Source: an uncultured Clostridia bacterium (GTDB lineage Bacteria > Bacillota > Clostridia > Christensenellales > CAG-1252). From it: a DNA stretch of 39,933 bases. The notes beneath the pieces are model-generated. The model saw nothing but the letters and a program-made list of their open reading frames with translations, was not told where the DNA came from and ran no database searches. Positions 26,055-33,154 of the stretch are shown here, in pieces. Position 1 is the stretch's first letter. Each line of letters begins with the position of its first letter. The stretch covers positions 1-39,933 of the forward strand of contig CALYRM010000010.1 of assembly GCA_945482995.1 (NCBI GenBank), given 5' to 3'. The translations under genes and the position numbers were made by a program.

Positions 26055-27233
26055 TTACCTCTTTGCTACTTTTCCGTTCTCCATGGCGTCTTTTTTCTTG
26101 GTGATTAAATTGTAAGTCAAGTTGATAAGCACCGTGATTAACGAGTTGAAAAACATATATATTGTAAAGGCGGCACTATAGAATAAGCTGAAAATACCTA
26201 TCATAATCGGCATAAACCAATTCATCATTCTCATCTGCTTTTCGGTATCAATTGCCTTGCCGTTAGCGTCATATGACTGGGTTTGCGGTGTAGTACCCTT
26301 CATAAGCTTGGTTGAGAGTATAGATAATGCTATTGACAACAACGGCAAAATCAAATATCCGTTCCAATTTTTGATATCAAAGGTTTTTGTCTTATTATAA
26401 GCTTTTTGTGCAGGTCCTAAAAGTGCGTTATATACGTTAGAATTATATTTTGCTCTTATTCTAAAATTAGCATCGGGCAAAGTGGAGTTGAGTTTTCCTA
26501 AGCCTGTACCTACGTAGGTTTCCAACGTGGGAACTACGTCTGCCCAAGAGTCACCCATAAATACGTTTTCTACCCATAGCCATTCCCATTTCTCTACACC
26601 TGTTTCTGTAACAGAATGAGCATTATAAGCTTCCAACATAATTGTATCGATTAAATTATCAACCTCTTCGTCGGTAAACTCGGTTTTACCTTTGTACTGT
26701 TGAACATCGATTCCGTAGCCCTCGATTATGCTAAGAGCAGTCTTGTTTTCTTCCAAAAATAGATTGTCCACCTTATTGTCGATAAGTCCCGTGTCGATAA
26801 CCAACTCTTCATACGAAGTGGTTAAATCGTAAACTATCATTTGGTTCTCGTACTTAACTGCGGCATTAAACCCGGAAAAGACAACGAAGAATATTACCAT
26901 AGTCAACAAGCTCGGTAAACATGGACCAAACGTAGAATATCCGTTTGCCTTGTATAATTCCATTTGCTTGCGTTGCAAAGCTTGTGGATTATCCTTATAC
27001 GCTTCACGCAACTTAGCAAGCGGAGCTTCCATTCGCTTCATTGCACGACTATTTTTGCGTGCAATTCTTTTTTGCCATAAATCTAATGGTGAAACAAGTA
27101 TTTTTAGTAGAATAGTAAAAACTACAACCGTCCAACCAAAGTTGCCGATCCATTGGTATAACAAATATATAAACTTTCCTATCAAGTTTGATAACTCGGG
27201 GCCCGAGGCAAACAACCAATCTAAAGTAACCAT
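26055..27233 (-). CDS. yidC: Membrane protein insertase YidC/SpoIIIJ type, with inserted domain
   Basis: YidC inserts and folds membrane proteins. Conserved membrane segments are visible at about residues 34-50, 107-126, 291-311 and 336-375 (MNWFMPIMIGIF...IYMFFNSLITVL). The KRMEAPLAKLREAYKDNP cytoplasmic helical hairpin also fits the family. At 392 residues it is much longer than typical Gram-positive SpoIIIJ (about 260). The extra is an acidic, soluble-looking insertion at about 128-288. There is no lipoprotein signal. The hydrophilic-groove Arg of SpoIIIJ (ILIRLLILPL) aligns with Lys 44 (ILLKILVSPL). It overlaps yidD by 13 bp. Confidence 0.92.
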   Translation of the reverse strand: MVTLDWLFASGPELSNLIGKFIYLLYQWIGNFGWTVVVFTILLKILVSPLDLWQKRIARKNSRAMKRMEAPLAKLREAYKDNPQALQRKQMELYKANGYSTFGPCLPSLLTMVIFFVVFSGFNAAVKYENQMIVYDLTTSYEELVIDTGLIDNKVDNLFLEENKTALSIIEGYGIDVQQYKGKTEFTDEEVDNLIDTIMLEAYNAHSVTETGVEKWEWLWVENVFMGDSWADVVPTLETYVGTGLGKLNSTLPDANFRIRAKYNSNVYNALLGPAQKAYNKTKTFDIKNWNGYLILPLLSIALSILSTKLMKGTTPQTQSYDANGKAIDTEKQMRMMNWFMPIMIGIFSLFYSAAFTIYMFFNSLITVLINLTYNLITKKKDAMENGKVAKR

Positions 27234-27466
27234 TTTGCCTTTCCTCTATAATTTTCTCTAACAGGATCAAATCCGCCCTTAGCTAATGGATTACACCTTA
27301 AAATCCTAAGCCCGCCTTTTACGCAACCAACGAAAAAACCATACTTTTCTATAGCTTGGTAGGTATACGACGAACAAGTAGGCGTGTAAATACAAGTGGC
27401 AGATATTGCGTTAGAAATATATTTTTTATAAAATCTTAGCAGTACTCTGGCAAGCGCTTTCATCAT
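27221..27466 (-). CDS. yidD: Membrane protein insertion efficiency factor YidD
   Basis: YidD is a small membrane-associated helper of YidC-dependent insertion. The 81-residue protein has the family signature LLRFYKKYISN followed by CIYTPTCSSYTYQAIEKYG. The later GGLRILRCNPLAKGGFDPV motif is also nearly invariant. The two Cys residues in CIYTPTCS are the usual ones. It overlaps rnpA by 4 bp and yidC by 13 bp, which argues for coordinated production of the insertase parts. Confidence 0.94.
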   Translation of the reverse strand: MMKALARVLLRFYKKYISNAISATCIYTPTCSSYTYQAIEKYGFFVGCVKGGLRILRCNPLAKGGFDPVRENYRGKAKWLL

Positions 27467-27792
27467 TTTAACATTCCTGCCTTTTCAAACAACGTTTTTA
27501 TCGACTCCTTTATACAAAGATAGGTGGCTTCGGAGGCAATTGAGTGAGCAACAATAATATACGAATGAAATTCTTTGACCTCTAACAATCTAAAAGCTTC
27601 CCTCATTCTACGACGTACTTTGTTGCGAACAACAGCCTTTCCCACCTTCTTTGCAACGACAAAACCCACCTTATACAATGGATATTTGCCCTCTAAATAT
27701 ACAAGCGTAAACAAATCGTCGCTGACGCACTTGCCATGCTTGTAGATATAATCAAAACTCCGTTGATTGGTTAATCGATACTGTCTTTGCAT
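27463..27792 (-). CDS. rnpA: Ribonuclease P protein component
   Basis: RnpA binds the catalytic RNase P RNA and helps process tRNA 5' ends. The 109-residue product has the basic RNR signature RNKVRRRMREAFR (about residues 54-66). The opening LTNQRSFDYIYKHGK and GFVVAKKVGKAVVRN also fit the family. The length is standard. It follows rpmH after 7 bp, with little ribosome-site sequence, so coupled translation is plausible. Confidence 0.94.
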   Translation of the reverse strand: MQRQYRLTNQRSFDYIYKHGKCVSDDLFTLVYLEGKYPLYKVGFVVAKKVGKAVVRNKVRRRMREAFRLLEVKEFHSYIIVAHSIASEATYLCIKESIKTLFEKAGMLK

Positions 27793-27799
27793 TAAAAAA

Positions 27800-27940
27800 C
27801 TATGCGGAGAGTTTCTTTCTTCCCTTAGCTCTTCTTCTTGCTAAAACGTTTCTGCCACCCTTAGTGGACATTCTTTGACGGAATCCGTGTACCATTGAAC
27901 GGTGTCTTTTCTTTGGTTGATATGTTCTAAACATTGCCAT
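27800..27940 (-). CDS. rpmH: 50S ribosomal protein L34
   Basis: A short reading frame reads [20 protein letters not shown] and continues [20 protein letters not shown] to a basic end (46 residues). This is unmistakably L34, a small basic protein of the large ribosomal subunit. The ATG at 27940 is favoured because GAGG lies 8 nt upstream. The second ATG (27934) would give the more usual 44-residue form. It heads the cluster from a near-consensus promoter at 28003-28031. In most bacteria dnaA is next door on the far side; here it is glmM. Confidence 0.96.
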   Translation of the reverse strand: MAMFRTYQPKKRHRSMVHGFRQRMSTKGGRNVLARRRAKGRKKLSA

Positions 27941-28367
27941 AAATATATCCTCACTTTTATAATTTCAGTTAAAAAATTCTTGCGCCAAACACAAGCCCTT
28001 AAATTATATAATATACAATTGATTTAGTCAACATTTTTTATGATACTTTTTAAATTTTGATTTGTTATGCAATATTTCCTATCCCTCTTTCTTTGAACAA
28101 TATCGAAGAACGTAATCCACGTCGCTAGTTCGAGCCTAGTCCAGAAATCTAACAAAAATCAATGCTTTGACTTTTGAATAAAGAATGAAGTCGCTTCGCT
28201 AATTGTGAATAAAATATCAACTAACACTTTTCGCTTATCAATCACGCAGTCCAAAATTGCACATTGCATATTGCACGTTAAAATTAAGCATTACACGTTG
28301 CAAATTTACTATTTCGTGTTTTGCTTATTTTTATCACGATTACTTGTAAAACTTAATAAAATACAAT
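27941..28367. other. Intergenic region between rpmH and glmM
   Basis: This gap contains the rpmH promoter and leader (27941-28031). A repeat-derived stretch follows (28090-28140). Next is a segment GAATGAAGTCGCTTCG (28184-28199) that recurs inverted after glmM. A TCACGCAGTCCA plus ATTGCACATTGCATATTGCA module lies at 28239-28280. I saw no cluster of DnaA boxes (TTATCCACA or complement), so it does not look like an origin. Confidence 0.55.
28003..28031 (-). promoter_or_regulatory. Sigma-A promoter of the rpmH-rnpA-yidDC cluster
   Basis: On the minus strand there is -35 TTGACT (28026-28031), a 17-bp spacer and -10 TATAAT (28003-28008). It is near consensus, as expected for a ribosomal protein operon. 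Confidence 0.87.
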
Positions 28368-29609
28368 ATGAAATATTTTGGTACTGATGGTATTAGGGAA
28401 TTGTTTAGTGAGAGCTTAGTTGAAAAAGTATATAAAGTCGGATATTCATTTTCAAAAAGTTTCGATGTGATTTTAGTGGCGAAGGACACAAGAGAAAGTG
28501 GCGAAAAATTGGCATTGGCATTTATTTCGGGGGCGATTGCAGGAGGCGCAACCACCGTATATGCAGGAATATTATCGACTCCTGCTCTATCATTCGCGGT
28601 AAGAAACGGCTACTATAAAGGAGGGGCTATGATAACCGCTTCGCACAATCCGTCGGAATACAACGGAATCAAGCTATTTGACGGCGAAGGATATAAACTC
28701 TGCGAAGGCGAATTAAATCTAATCGAAGAAGATTTAGATAAGATTCCGCTAGGGCGATTTTTCTTTTTGCCCCCTATTAGCGACAGACCAAAAGAATTAT
28801 ATCTAGATTTTTTGAGGAATCTATCTAAACCTGAAACTCATTTAAGCGTACTTATCGACTGCGCAAACGGAGCCACGGCGGATATTGCAAAAAAAGCATT
28901 TAGTACCGAGTATTTCTCGCCCACTTTTATCGGAACCGAAGGCATAATTAACGAAAATTGTGGCGTATTCAACGTGGAAAAAGCACGAGATATAAAAAAG
29001 CAAATGGAATTAGATTTAGCCTTTATTTTCGACGGCGACGGCGATAGAATCGTGGTAGTAGACGAAGAAAACGAAATATTGGACGGCGATATTATCCTAT
29101 ATATTTTAGCAAAGTGGCTCTTTGAAAGCGATAAACTCAAAAGGCGTAAGGTAGTTGGAACGGTGTATTCCTCAATCGGCTTGGAAAAAAGTCTTAAAAA
29201 TTTAGAAATCGATTTTGATAGAACAAAGGTTGGAGATAGATTTATTGCCGATGTGTTAAGACGAGAGTTTCTCCCTCTTGGCGGAGAATCTTCGGGACAT
29301 ATTATTTATAATCAAACAACAGGCGACGGCGTAAGAATCGCACTTTTTTTGTCATGGTTATCTTCGATAAAACCCCTTTCAAAAAGAAAGGCGGGATATA
29401 TTTATAGCAAACGAAAAACTTTTGATATCGATTACAATGATAGTTTATATTCTCGCCTAACAAATCTTGAAAAAGAGTTTAACTCTAATCATACCGACTC
29501 AAGGATTCTTGTTAGAAAATCGGGCACCGAACCAAAAATAAGAATTCTAATAGAAAGCGAAAATGAGAAAGAGTTAGAAGAGGGTGTGGACTTGTTGCAA
29601 ATAGTATGA
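28368..29609 (+). CDS. glmM: Phosphoglucosamine mutase
   Basis: GlmM converts glucosamine-6-phosphate to glucosamine-1-phosphate for UDP-GlcNAc and cell-wall synthesis. The 413-residue protein has the start signature KYFGTDGIR. The phosphoserine loop TASHNPS has Ser 92 as the likely phosphorylated residue. The metal-binding loop is FDGDGDRI, the sugar-specificity loop GGESSGH, and the phosphate-binding loop RKSGTEPKIRI. It is somewhat shorter than the usual 440-450, and the usual FGTDGIRG reads FGTDGIRE. No ribosome site is visible; a TAAAAT hexamer lies 5 nt before the ATG. It is a single gene flanked by inverted copies of a short repeat. Confidence 0.9.
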   Translation: MKYFGTDGIRELFSESLVEKVYKVGYSFSKSFDVILVAKDTRESGEKLALAFISGAIAGGATTVYAGILSTPALSFAVRNGYYKGGAMITASHNPSEYNGIKLFDGEGYKLCEGELNLIEEDLDKIPLGRFFFLPPISDRPKELYLDFLRNLSKPETHLSVLIDCANGATADIAKKAFSTEYFSPTFIGTEGIINENCGVFNVEKARDIKKQMELDLAFIFDGDGDRIVVVDEENEILDGDIILYILAKWLFESDKLKRRKVVGTVYSSIGLEKSLKNLEIDFDRTKVGDRFIADVLRREFLPLGGESSGHIIYNQTTGDGVRIALFLSWLSSIKPLSKRKAGYIYSKRKTFDIDYNDSLYSRLTNLEKEFNSNHTDSRILVRKSGTEPKIRILIESENEKELEEGVDLLQIV

Positions 29610-29829
29610 ATTAGTATGTGAAACGTGAAAAGCAGAATGTTCGCCTAAGTAATATTTTGTTCATAATTAACGAAGCGACTTCATTATTCATTCTTCATTC
29701 GTAAGTCTACACATTGACTTACGAATGACAAACATAGATGCTTTCATTGCAACATAATTTTTGTATTTTTTTAGTTTACTTTAATGTTTACTAAGTTTTC
29801 TATTTTTTACAAGAATGACAATTTTATTG
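29610..29829. repeat. Repeats after glmM, including an 11-bp perfect hairpin
   Basis: AACGAAGCGACTTCATTATT (29669-29688) is the inverted counterpart of 28184-28205. It is followed by ATTCGTAAGTC (29697-29707) and GACTTACGAAT (29716-29726), an 11-bp perfect stem with an 8-nt loop. GACA follows, so this looks like a long-armed member of the covarying hairpin family. There is no T-run, so it is not an obvious terminator. Confidence 0.7.
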
Positions 29830-29858
29830 TTGACAATTTAAATAAAGTGTGTGATAAT
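29830..29858 (+). promoter_or_regulatory. Consensus sigma-A promoter of the XRE regulator
   Basis: -35 TTGACA (29830-29835, perfect), a 17-bp spacer and -10 GATAAT (29853-29858) with an extended TGT. It is among the strongest-looking promoters in the window. Confidence 0.88.
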
Positions 29859-29872
29859 ATACACATAAAATT

Positions 29873-29890
29873 TGTAGACGTATGTCTACA
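29873..29890 (+). promoter_or_regulatory. Inverted-repeat operator candidate in the XRE leader
   Basis: TGTAGAC (29873-29879), GTAT, then GTCTACA (29884-29890) make a perfect 7-bp inverted repeat beginning 15 bp after the -10. The position and symmetry suit binding of the dimeric HTH protein encoded 35 bp downstream, which would give autorepression. This is inferred from sequence only. Confidence 0.55.
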
Positions 29891-29924
29891 CAAACTAAAA
29901 AATACTTACACGGAGCATCTAATC

Positions 29925-30128
29925 ATGAAAATTTTAGTTAAAGAGTATCGTAAAGAAGCAGGAATGACCAAAGTAGCACTTGCATCAAAAGTTGGAATTA
30001 CAAGACAGTATTTAGCACAAATCGAAGAAGGTGGCAGTATGCCTACCGTGCCGGTTTTATATCGTATTGCTAAAGTATTTAAATGTACACTTGACGATTT
30101 AGTTCAAGACGACGAACTTGAGAAATAG
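29925..30128 (+). CDS. Small XRE-family helix-turn-helix regulator
   Basis: The 67-residue protein is essentially one HTH_3 domain (MKILVKEYRKEAGMTKVALA, then SKVGITRQYLAQIEEGGSMP, then TVPVLYRIAKVFKCTLDDLV). The recognition helix should be ITRQYLAQIE. The ATG at 29925 is chosen because CGGAG lies about 9 nt upstream. An in-frame ATG at 29784 precedes the promoter and would code for unrelated Phe/Asn-rich sequence. It is a single gene with a consensus promoter, a palindrome in the leader and a terminator. No toxin, restriction enzyme or phage gene is adjacent, so its target is unknown apart from possible self-regulation. Confidence 0.85.
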   Translation: MKILVKEYRKEAGMTKVALASKVGITRQYLAQIEEGGSMPTVPVLYRIAKVFKCTLDDLVQDDELEK

Positions 30129-30140
30129 CGACTTTATGTC

Positions 30141-30171
30141 AACCAATTTTAATTTGGTTGGCATTTTTTTC
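30141..30171 (+). terminator. Terminator of the XRE gene
   Basis: A stem CAACCAA (30141-30147) with TTGGTTG (30155-30161), a 7-nt loop, then GCA and seven T residues. Its 3' arm overlaps a promoter candidate for the next gene. Confidence 0.75.
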
Positions 30172-30187
30172 TAACGCTATTTATCAT
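30159..30187 (+). promoter_or_regulatory. Promoter candidate embedded in the XRE terminator
   Basis: TTGGCA (30159-30164) and TATCAT (30182-30187) each match consensus at five of six bases and are 17 bp apart. Transcription would begin only about 3 nt before the ymfI ATG, so it conflicts with use of the GGGGGAG ribosome site at 30188-30194. Confidence 0.35.
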
Positions 30188-30197
30188 GGGGGAGTTA

Positions 30198-30941
30198 ATG
30201 AAGTATATTGTTATAACAGGAGCTTCAAAAGGAATCGGTAATGCCCTAGCGCACGAACTTTTGAAACACGAAAGATGTGGCGTGGCTCTAACCTACAATA
30301 CCCATAAAAATGAAGCCTTTGCTATTGCTCAAAAATTGACTGAGCAAGGCTTTTTTGTTATTGTCGTAAAAATGGACATCTCAAACGAAGCCGAAGTCAA
30401 GGAAGGGTTTGATTATATATACAAATGTTTTCCGAGAATTGACGTTTTGATTAATAATGCAGGAATTGCGTTAGTTTTGCCTTTCTACGAAACAACGACA
30501 CTTGATTGGAATAGAATTATTAATGTCAATCTTAACGGTGCTTTCTATACAATTAAGCAGGTAATAGACAAAATGAATTCACTCTCTTCGGGTGTTATTT
30601 TGAATATCTCCTCGGTATGGGGCGAAGTTGGCGCCAGCTGCGAAGTGGCATATTCCGCAAGCAAGGCAGGCTTGATTGGTATGACAAAAGCGTTAAGCAA
30701 AGAGTACGACCTATCCATTAAAGCAATAAGCGTGGGCTTTGTCGATACAGATATGAATCGTCATATGACAAAGCAAGATATCGATAACTTCTTACTCGAA
30801 AATAGCGATATTGCGTTTCGATCCCCTATGTATACCGCTTCTAAAATTTTGGAAATAATGGATAGCGAAATACAAAAGGTTGAAAGCGGTTACTACCTAA
30901 ATAACGACAAAAAGGACGACGTAGTAATAAGAATTTGGTAA
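30198..30941 (+). CDS. ymfI: SDR oxidoreductase, YmfI-like EF-P 5-aminopentanone reductase
   Basis: The 247-residue short-chain dehydrogenase has the cofactor motif TGASKGIG (7-14), NNAG (86-89), the catalytic Ser in ISS (137-139), and YxxxK (Tyr 152, Lys 156). The stretch SSVWGEVGASCEVAYSASK around the active site is what I recall as typical of YmfI, which reduces the 5-aminopentanone group on elongation factor P in Bacillus. FabG (3-oxoacyl-ACP reductase) is the alternative, but no fatty-acid genes are nearby. EF-P itself is not in the window. The start at 30198 is set by GGGGGAG immediately upstream; an ATG 12 nt earlier overlaps that site. Confidence 0.75.
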   Translation: MKYIVITGASKGIGNALAHELLKHERCGVALTYNTHKNEAFAIAQKLTEQGFFVIVVKMDISNEAEVKEGFDYIYKCFPRIDVLINNAGIALVLPFYETTTLDWNRIINVNLNGAFYTIKQVIDKMNSLSSGVILNISSVWGEVGASCEVAYSASKAGLIGMTKALSKEYDLSIKAISVGFVDTDMNRHMTKQDIDNFLLENSDIAFRSPMYTASKILEIMDSEIQKVESGYYLNNDKKDDVVIRIW

Positions 30942-31188
30942 AAGCCAATTTACAGAACGAATTAACGACTTTGCTGTCGTGAATTGAAAGCGTTGCTTTC
31001 GTGAATTCTCTTCTATTCGCACTCCATGAATTGAATTGCACTTTATGGTTGTAATTCTTTATGGATTAGAGCCTTCAACTCCGATTAGGAGACAATATGA
31101 TGGTCATCTTTACGTGCGTTTAAAATAAAGCTTTTGCATAAAAAATACCAATTTAACGATATTTTTTACTTCTCTCAAGCATATTTGA
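30942..31188. repeat. Intergenic mini-hairpin array, GAATT-spaced variant
   Basis: Hairpins ACGAC/GTCGT (30965-30980) and GAAAGC/GCTTTC (30986-31000) are separated and followed by GAATT (30981-30985) and GTGAATT (31001-31007). Two further GAATT motifs lie at 31028 and 31033, and TTATGGA ends the array near 31059-31065. It appears to be a variant of the TGAAAT arrays. A very short ATG frame at 31097 follows an AGGAG, but it encodes only eight codons. Confidence 0.5.
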
Positions 31189-31217
31189 TTTACTTTTTAA
31201 AAAATAAGTTCTATAAT
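31189..31217 (+). promoter_or_regulatory. Sigma-A promoter of the SIS-greA operon
   Basis: TTTACT (31189-31194), a 17-bp spacer, then TATAAT (31212-31217), about 45 bp before the SIS-domain gene. Confidence 0.7.
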
Positions 31218-31261
31218 ATTTATACACTTATTTAAAAGCACCCACATTCGGAGGTAAGCTT

Positions 31262-32293
31262 ATGATTATGCAACAAGAATTGGCGTATTGCCCTACGGCA
31301 ATTAATAATGCCTATCTTGCCAATATTGACTTGGTTAAGAAAATTGCAAAAGTCGTTCATGAAAGAAAAATAAAAAACATCACGATTATCGGCAGAGGCT
31401 CGAGTGATAATGCAGGCTTATGCTTTAAATATATCACCGAAATTATTGCAGGTATTCCTGTTGGAACGGCACACCCCTCTGTTACCACAATGTATTCAGC
31501 TGAAGTTGACTATGATAATCATCTAGTAATTGCAATAAGCCAAAGCGGAAGAAGTATCGATACATTAGCTGTATTAGACAACGCCAAAAAGCATAACGCA
31601 TTGACAGTTGCCGTTACTAACGATATCAACTCCCCTCTTGCTAAAAAGGCAAAATATCATTTATTCCTAAATGCAGGTGAAGAAATCGCTCTTGGTGCAA
31701 CAAAGACGTTTGCAGCTGAATTGACCGTGTTGTATATGTTGGCTGCCGCCATTTCTAATAAGCCCGCTTATATGGAACAAATTAAGAATATGCCTGCAAA
31801 GGTTCAAGAGATTTTGGATTTGACTCCCTCTATCAGAAGACTTGCTTATGCGTTAAAGGACAAAAAGGAATTTATCGTTTTAAGCAGAGGCTCAATGCAA
31901 GGCGTCGGCAAGGAATTGGCTTTGAAGTTCAATCAGCTGTGCTATTGTTATTCACAATTCTATTCAATTACCGACTTTATGCACGGACCAATAGCTATGC
32001 TTGACGAAGGCGTTAACGTTATTCTATTAGCGCCCCATGGCGAATGTATAGATAACTATATCGACATTTCGGGAAGAACAAATCTTGTAGGCGCTAATTT
32101 ATATGTTTTGAGCGATACCAAAGAAATTTTGAATTATGCAGAAGAAGGTGTTCAAATGCCTATCTCGGATTTCTTGACATCAACATTTACATATAGTGTG
32201 GCTGTTCACCTACTCAGTATGTACGTTGCCGTTGAAAAGGGTTACGACCCCGACAACCCACGCAACTTAGAAAAAGTAATTATAACGAAATAA
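31262..32293 (+). CDS. SIS-domain aminosugar-phosphate isomerase/deaminase
   Basis: The 343-residue protein matches the C-terminal isomerase half of GlmS, with two SIS domains but no glutaminase domain. Motifs are IIGRGSSDNAG, AISQSGRSIDT (sugar-phosphate loop), ALGATKTFAAELT, and FMHGPIAML, which corresponds to GlmS RHGP. Proteins of this form include glucosamine-6-phosphate deaminase (NagB-II) and related fructosamine enzymes. With glmM about 1.6 kb upstream, a role at the glucosamine-6-phosphate branch is reasonable, but the substrate is not proven. GGAGG lies 7 nt before the ATG. It is co-transcribed with greA, 27 bp downstream. Confidence 0.85.
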   Translation: MIMQQELAYCPTAINNAYLANIDLVKKIAKVVHERKIKNITIIGRGSSDNAGLCFKYITEIIAGIPVGTAHPSVTTMYSAEVDYDNHLVIAISQSGRSIDTLAVLDNAKKHNALTVAVTNDINSPLAKKAKYHLFLNAGEEIALGATKTFAAELTVLYMLAAAISNKPAYMEQIKNMPAKVQEILDLTPSIRRLAYALKDKKEFIVLSRGSMQGVGKELALKFNQLCYCYSQFYSITDFMHGPIAMLDEGVNVILLAPHGECIDNYIDISGRTNLVGANLYVLSDTKEILNYAEEGVQMPISDFLTSTFTYSVAVHLLSMYVAVEKGYDPDNPRNLEKVIITK

Positions 32294-32320
32294 CGTGCTT
32301 AATGCACCTTAGGAGGATAT

Positions 32321-32791
32321 ATGGCAAAACAAACAATAACCAAAGAAGGTTGGAAATCAATTAATGACGAACTTGATTATTTAATTAAAGTTGAACGTCC
32401 GAGAATCGTTCAAGCAATCGCTGTTGCACGTGAACAAGGCGACTTATCCGAAAATGCCGAATATTCTGCTGCAAAAGAACAACAGGGTATCATTGAAGAT
32501 AGAATAGCAAAGTTGCAACACCTACTCGATAACAGCGAAATATTGGTTGATAGTGACGTTGCAAACGACAAGATTTCAATCGGCTGCAAAGTTAAGGTTT
32601 TCGATGTTGATATGAATGAGGAAATAGTTTATTCATTAGTCAATACCGCAGAAGCTGACTTGGATAAGGGTAAAATCAGCATTAGATCAAAACTTGGCGA
32701 AGCTATGCTCGGCAAAAGAGTTGGTGAAACATTTACCATTCACGCTCCATCCGGGAACTATGAATATAAGGTTTTAGAAATCAATAAATAA
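32321..32791 (+). CDS. greA: Transcription elongation factor GreA
   Basis: GreA rescues backtracked RNA polymerase by stimulating cleavage of the nascent RNA. The 156-residue protein has the coiled-coil N-terminal half, including AREQGDLSENAEYSAAKEQQ with the acidic tip residues (GDLSENAEY), and the C-terminal FKBP-like domain ending TIHAPSGNYEYKVLEI. The length is standard. TAGGAGG lies upstream of the ATG. It is the second gene of the SIS-greA unit and is followed by a strong terminator. Confidence 0.95.
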   Translation: MAKQTITKEGWKSINDELDYLIKVERPRIVQAIAVAREQGDLSENAEYSAAKEQQGIIEDRIAKLQHLLDNSEILVDSDVANDKISIGCKVKVFDVDMNEEIVYSLVNTAEADLDKGKISIRSKLGEAMLGKRVGETFTIHAPSGNYEYKVLEINK

Positions 32792-32795
32792 AAAT

Positions 32796-32828
32796 AAAAG
32801 TGACAGTCTAACGACTGTCACTTTTTTT
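32796..32828 (+). terminator. Terminator of greA
   Basis: A 13-bp perfect stem, AAAAGTGACAGTC (32796-32808) with its complement (32813-32825), a TAAC loop, and then a T-run. It is symmetric and possibly bidirectional, serving the converging lipoprotein gene too. Confidence 0.9.
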
Positions 32829-33118
32829 ATGTGCAATTAGTTTACGACTGCTCATGTGTTTTGCAAAGAGGCTGTAATAAGACAGGGGTTTCTCGACTTC
32901 GCTCGACATGACGATTAACAAGGATTAGATCCTCACGACTTCGCTACGCAACGCTTGAGGATGACATTTTTATGAGATCCTTACGACTTCACTCCGTTCC
33001 GCTCAGGATGACAATGCGGATGAGGTTCTTCGACGTTGTTCAGTATGACAATTTGGGTTATTCAGTATGACAATTCGGATTGTTTCAGTATGACAATTTG
33101 GATTGTTTTGGATGACAA
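32829..33118 (+). repeat. Composite repeat and hairpin-repeat cluster between greA and the lipoprotein gene
   Basis: The order is a TGTGCAATTAG module, TTTACGACTG and TTTTGCAAAGAG, then a decayed hairpin (32889-32911). Intact copies follow: ATCCTCA (32929-32935)/TGAGGAT (32956-32962) and ATCCT (32977-32981)/AGGAT (33005-33009). A further decayed copy ends in TTCAGTATGACAATT, whose 3' part is then repeated in tandem at 33039, 33061 and 33084 (22-23-bp steps). No gene is visible. Confidence 0.75.
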
Positions 33119-33154
33119 GGCTAAAATGCGGAACGTTTCAGCCTAATGCACACT

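Noticed and set aside
27941-28367. Chromosome replication origin next to rpmH
   Set aside because: No cluster of TTATCCACA-type boxes and no dnaA; the gap is a promoter plus repeats.
29784-29924. N-terminal extension of the XRE protein from the ATG at 29784
   Set aside because: It would place the start codon upstream of a consensus promoter and encode Phe/Asn-rich sequence with no ribosome site.
31097-31123. Small peptide gene after AGGAG (ATGATGGTC...)
   Set aside because: Only eight codons, inside repeat-derived intergenic DNA, with no conserved feature; more likely a chance frame.
31218-31261. glmS-type ribozyme before the SIS-domain gene
   Set aside because: The leader is about 45 nt and lacks the ribozyme core; the gene also lacks the glutaminase half of GlmS.
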